A model generated the notes under the pieces. The model was not told the origin of the DNA. It made no database searches and saw only the letters and a list, made by a program, of their open reading frames with translations. A program made the position numbers and the translations under genes. DNA of 64,000 nt from Arcobacter sp. LC1. Lineage in GTDB: Bacteria > Campylobacterota > Campylobacteria > Campylobacterales > Arcobacteraceae. Location: contig JAACJU010000006.1 of NCBI GenBank assembly GCA_021378565.1, positions 44,999 to 108,998 on the forward strand. The letters run 5' to 3'. Positions 63,392 through 64,000 of this stretch are shown here, one piece after another. Each line of letters opens with the position of its first letter. Position 1 is the first letter of the stretch.

Positions 63392-64000
63392 TTAAGCTTC
63401 GAAAAATTTAAGTTCAGGACCTCTAACGCCTATGAACTCTTGAATGTGTTTGCCTGTTAGTTTATTTGCTTTAATATCAGCTAATAAATCTTTATAAATA
63501 CCACAAAATGCAGAAACTGTAATATCACGCCCACCTAAACCATAAATAATATTTTTAATAATAGGCTTACCTTTTTCATTTGCTAATGCTCCTGAGACTT
63601 CGTTATAAAGTGCTCCAGCTGCGCCATTTGGTGAACTTCTGTCTAAACATGCTATGGCTTTTACATCTTTTAATGCAAGGGCAAGCTCTTCAAGTTGCGC
63701 AGGTCTAAAAACTCTAATCCCAACAACTGCTGCTTTTATACCTTTATTAGCTAACTCTTCACAAGCTAGGCAAGCAGTTTCATAAGTTGAGCCAAGACAA
63801 ACGATAGCCACGTCAGCATCTTTTATCTTAAAAGTTTCAATCATAGAATATTTTCGCCCTGTTAATTTGAAAAACTCCGCAAACACTTCTTTTATTACTT
63901 TAGAAGAATGAACTAAGGCGTGATGGTGTGCAGCTTTATGCTCAAAGTGCCAATCTTCTTCTGTTTGAACTCCATGGCTTATAGGATTATTCATATCAAG
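63392..64000 (-). CDS. porA: Pyruvate:ferredoxin oxidoreductase alpha subunit, C-terminal part
   Basis: The last ~200 residues of PorA; the gene continues past the right edge in the same frame. The visible part includes VAIVCLGSTYETACLACEELA, GIRVFRPAQLEELALAL and CLDRSSPNGAAGALYNEVSG, which belong to the C-terminal transketolase-like domain. Together with porB it forms the end of a split por operon, probably porCDAB as in Helicobacter. The enzyme makes acetyl-CoA and reduces ferredoxin or flavodoxin. Confidence 0.92.
   Translation of the reverse strand, partial: LDMNNPISHGVQTEEDWHFEHKAAHHHALVHSSKVIKEVFAEFFKLTGRKYSMIETFKIKDADVAIVCLGSTYETACLACEELANKGIKAAVVGIRVFRPAQLEELALALKDVKAIACLDRSSPNGAAGALYNEVSGALANEKGKPIIKNIIYGLGGRDITVSAFCGIYKDLLADIKANKLTGKHIQEFIGVRGPELKFFEA

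Overview
The window is a 64 kb piece of a low-GC bacterial chromosome from the Campylobacterota, most like Campylobacter and its relatives. The evidence is the gene content and order: rimO-tilS, recJ-pyrG, hrcA-grpE-dnaK, htrA followed by a CprR/CprS-like two-component system, a CmeR-CmeA-CmeB efflux locus, CcoG, LuxS and a stand-alone PAS protein beside a chemoreceptor. The pyruvate:ferredoxin oxidoreductase is split into subunits, as in Helicobacter, rather than fused as in C. jejuni, so I do not name a genus.

Layout. 1-1.1 kb: start of dnaE and a DJ-1 protein. 1.2-3.9 kb: four tandem FlgO-like lipoproteins. 3.9-14.5 kb: housekeeping genes (rimO, tilS, recJ, pyrG, ccoG, mnmG and two unknowns). 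14.6-20.5 kb: ribE, then a TetR regulator and an RND efflux pair with a clear sigma70 promoter and palindromic operator; no outer-membrane channel gene follows. 20.7-26 kb: a metzincin-motif lipoprotein, a flavoprotein and a class V aminotransferase. 26.3-31.4 kb: a carbohydrate ABC importer without an ATPase gene, translationally linked to a glycosidase-like protein; this is unusual for these mostly non-sugar-using bacteria. 31.4-42.4 kb: tRNA-Ser, fumarase, MltA, the HrcA-controlled chaperone operon with CIRCE, and htrA-cprR-cprS.

42.5-54.7 kb is the accessory region. It holds two paralogous lipoproteins, a small membrane protein, a deoxynucleotidase-like HAD protein, a five-repeat CRISPR array, and a type III-A operon (cas6-cas10-csm2-csm3-csm4-csm5 plus a CARF-HEPN RNase). 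A divergent WYL-domain regulator follows. There is no cas1/cas2. Cas10 keeps the GGDD cyclase motif but has no HD nuclease motif, so the system looks like a signalling type: cyclic oligoadenylate activates the HEPN RNase. A palindrome with consensus GACAAAWTRTGTC lies in front of the cas operon, the small membrane gene and both lipoprotein genes. This suggests a shared regulon, perhaps under the WYL protein, and is the most novel signal I see.

54.7-64 kb: a surface protein with a His/Lys-rich repeat, a Cache chemoreceptor with a PAS partner, an NhaC-type antiporter, an MnmC-type methyltransferase, luxS, a family 25 glycosyltransferase, and the porA-porB end of the pyruvate oxidoreductase operon, cut by the window edge.
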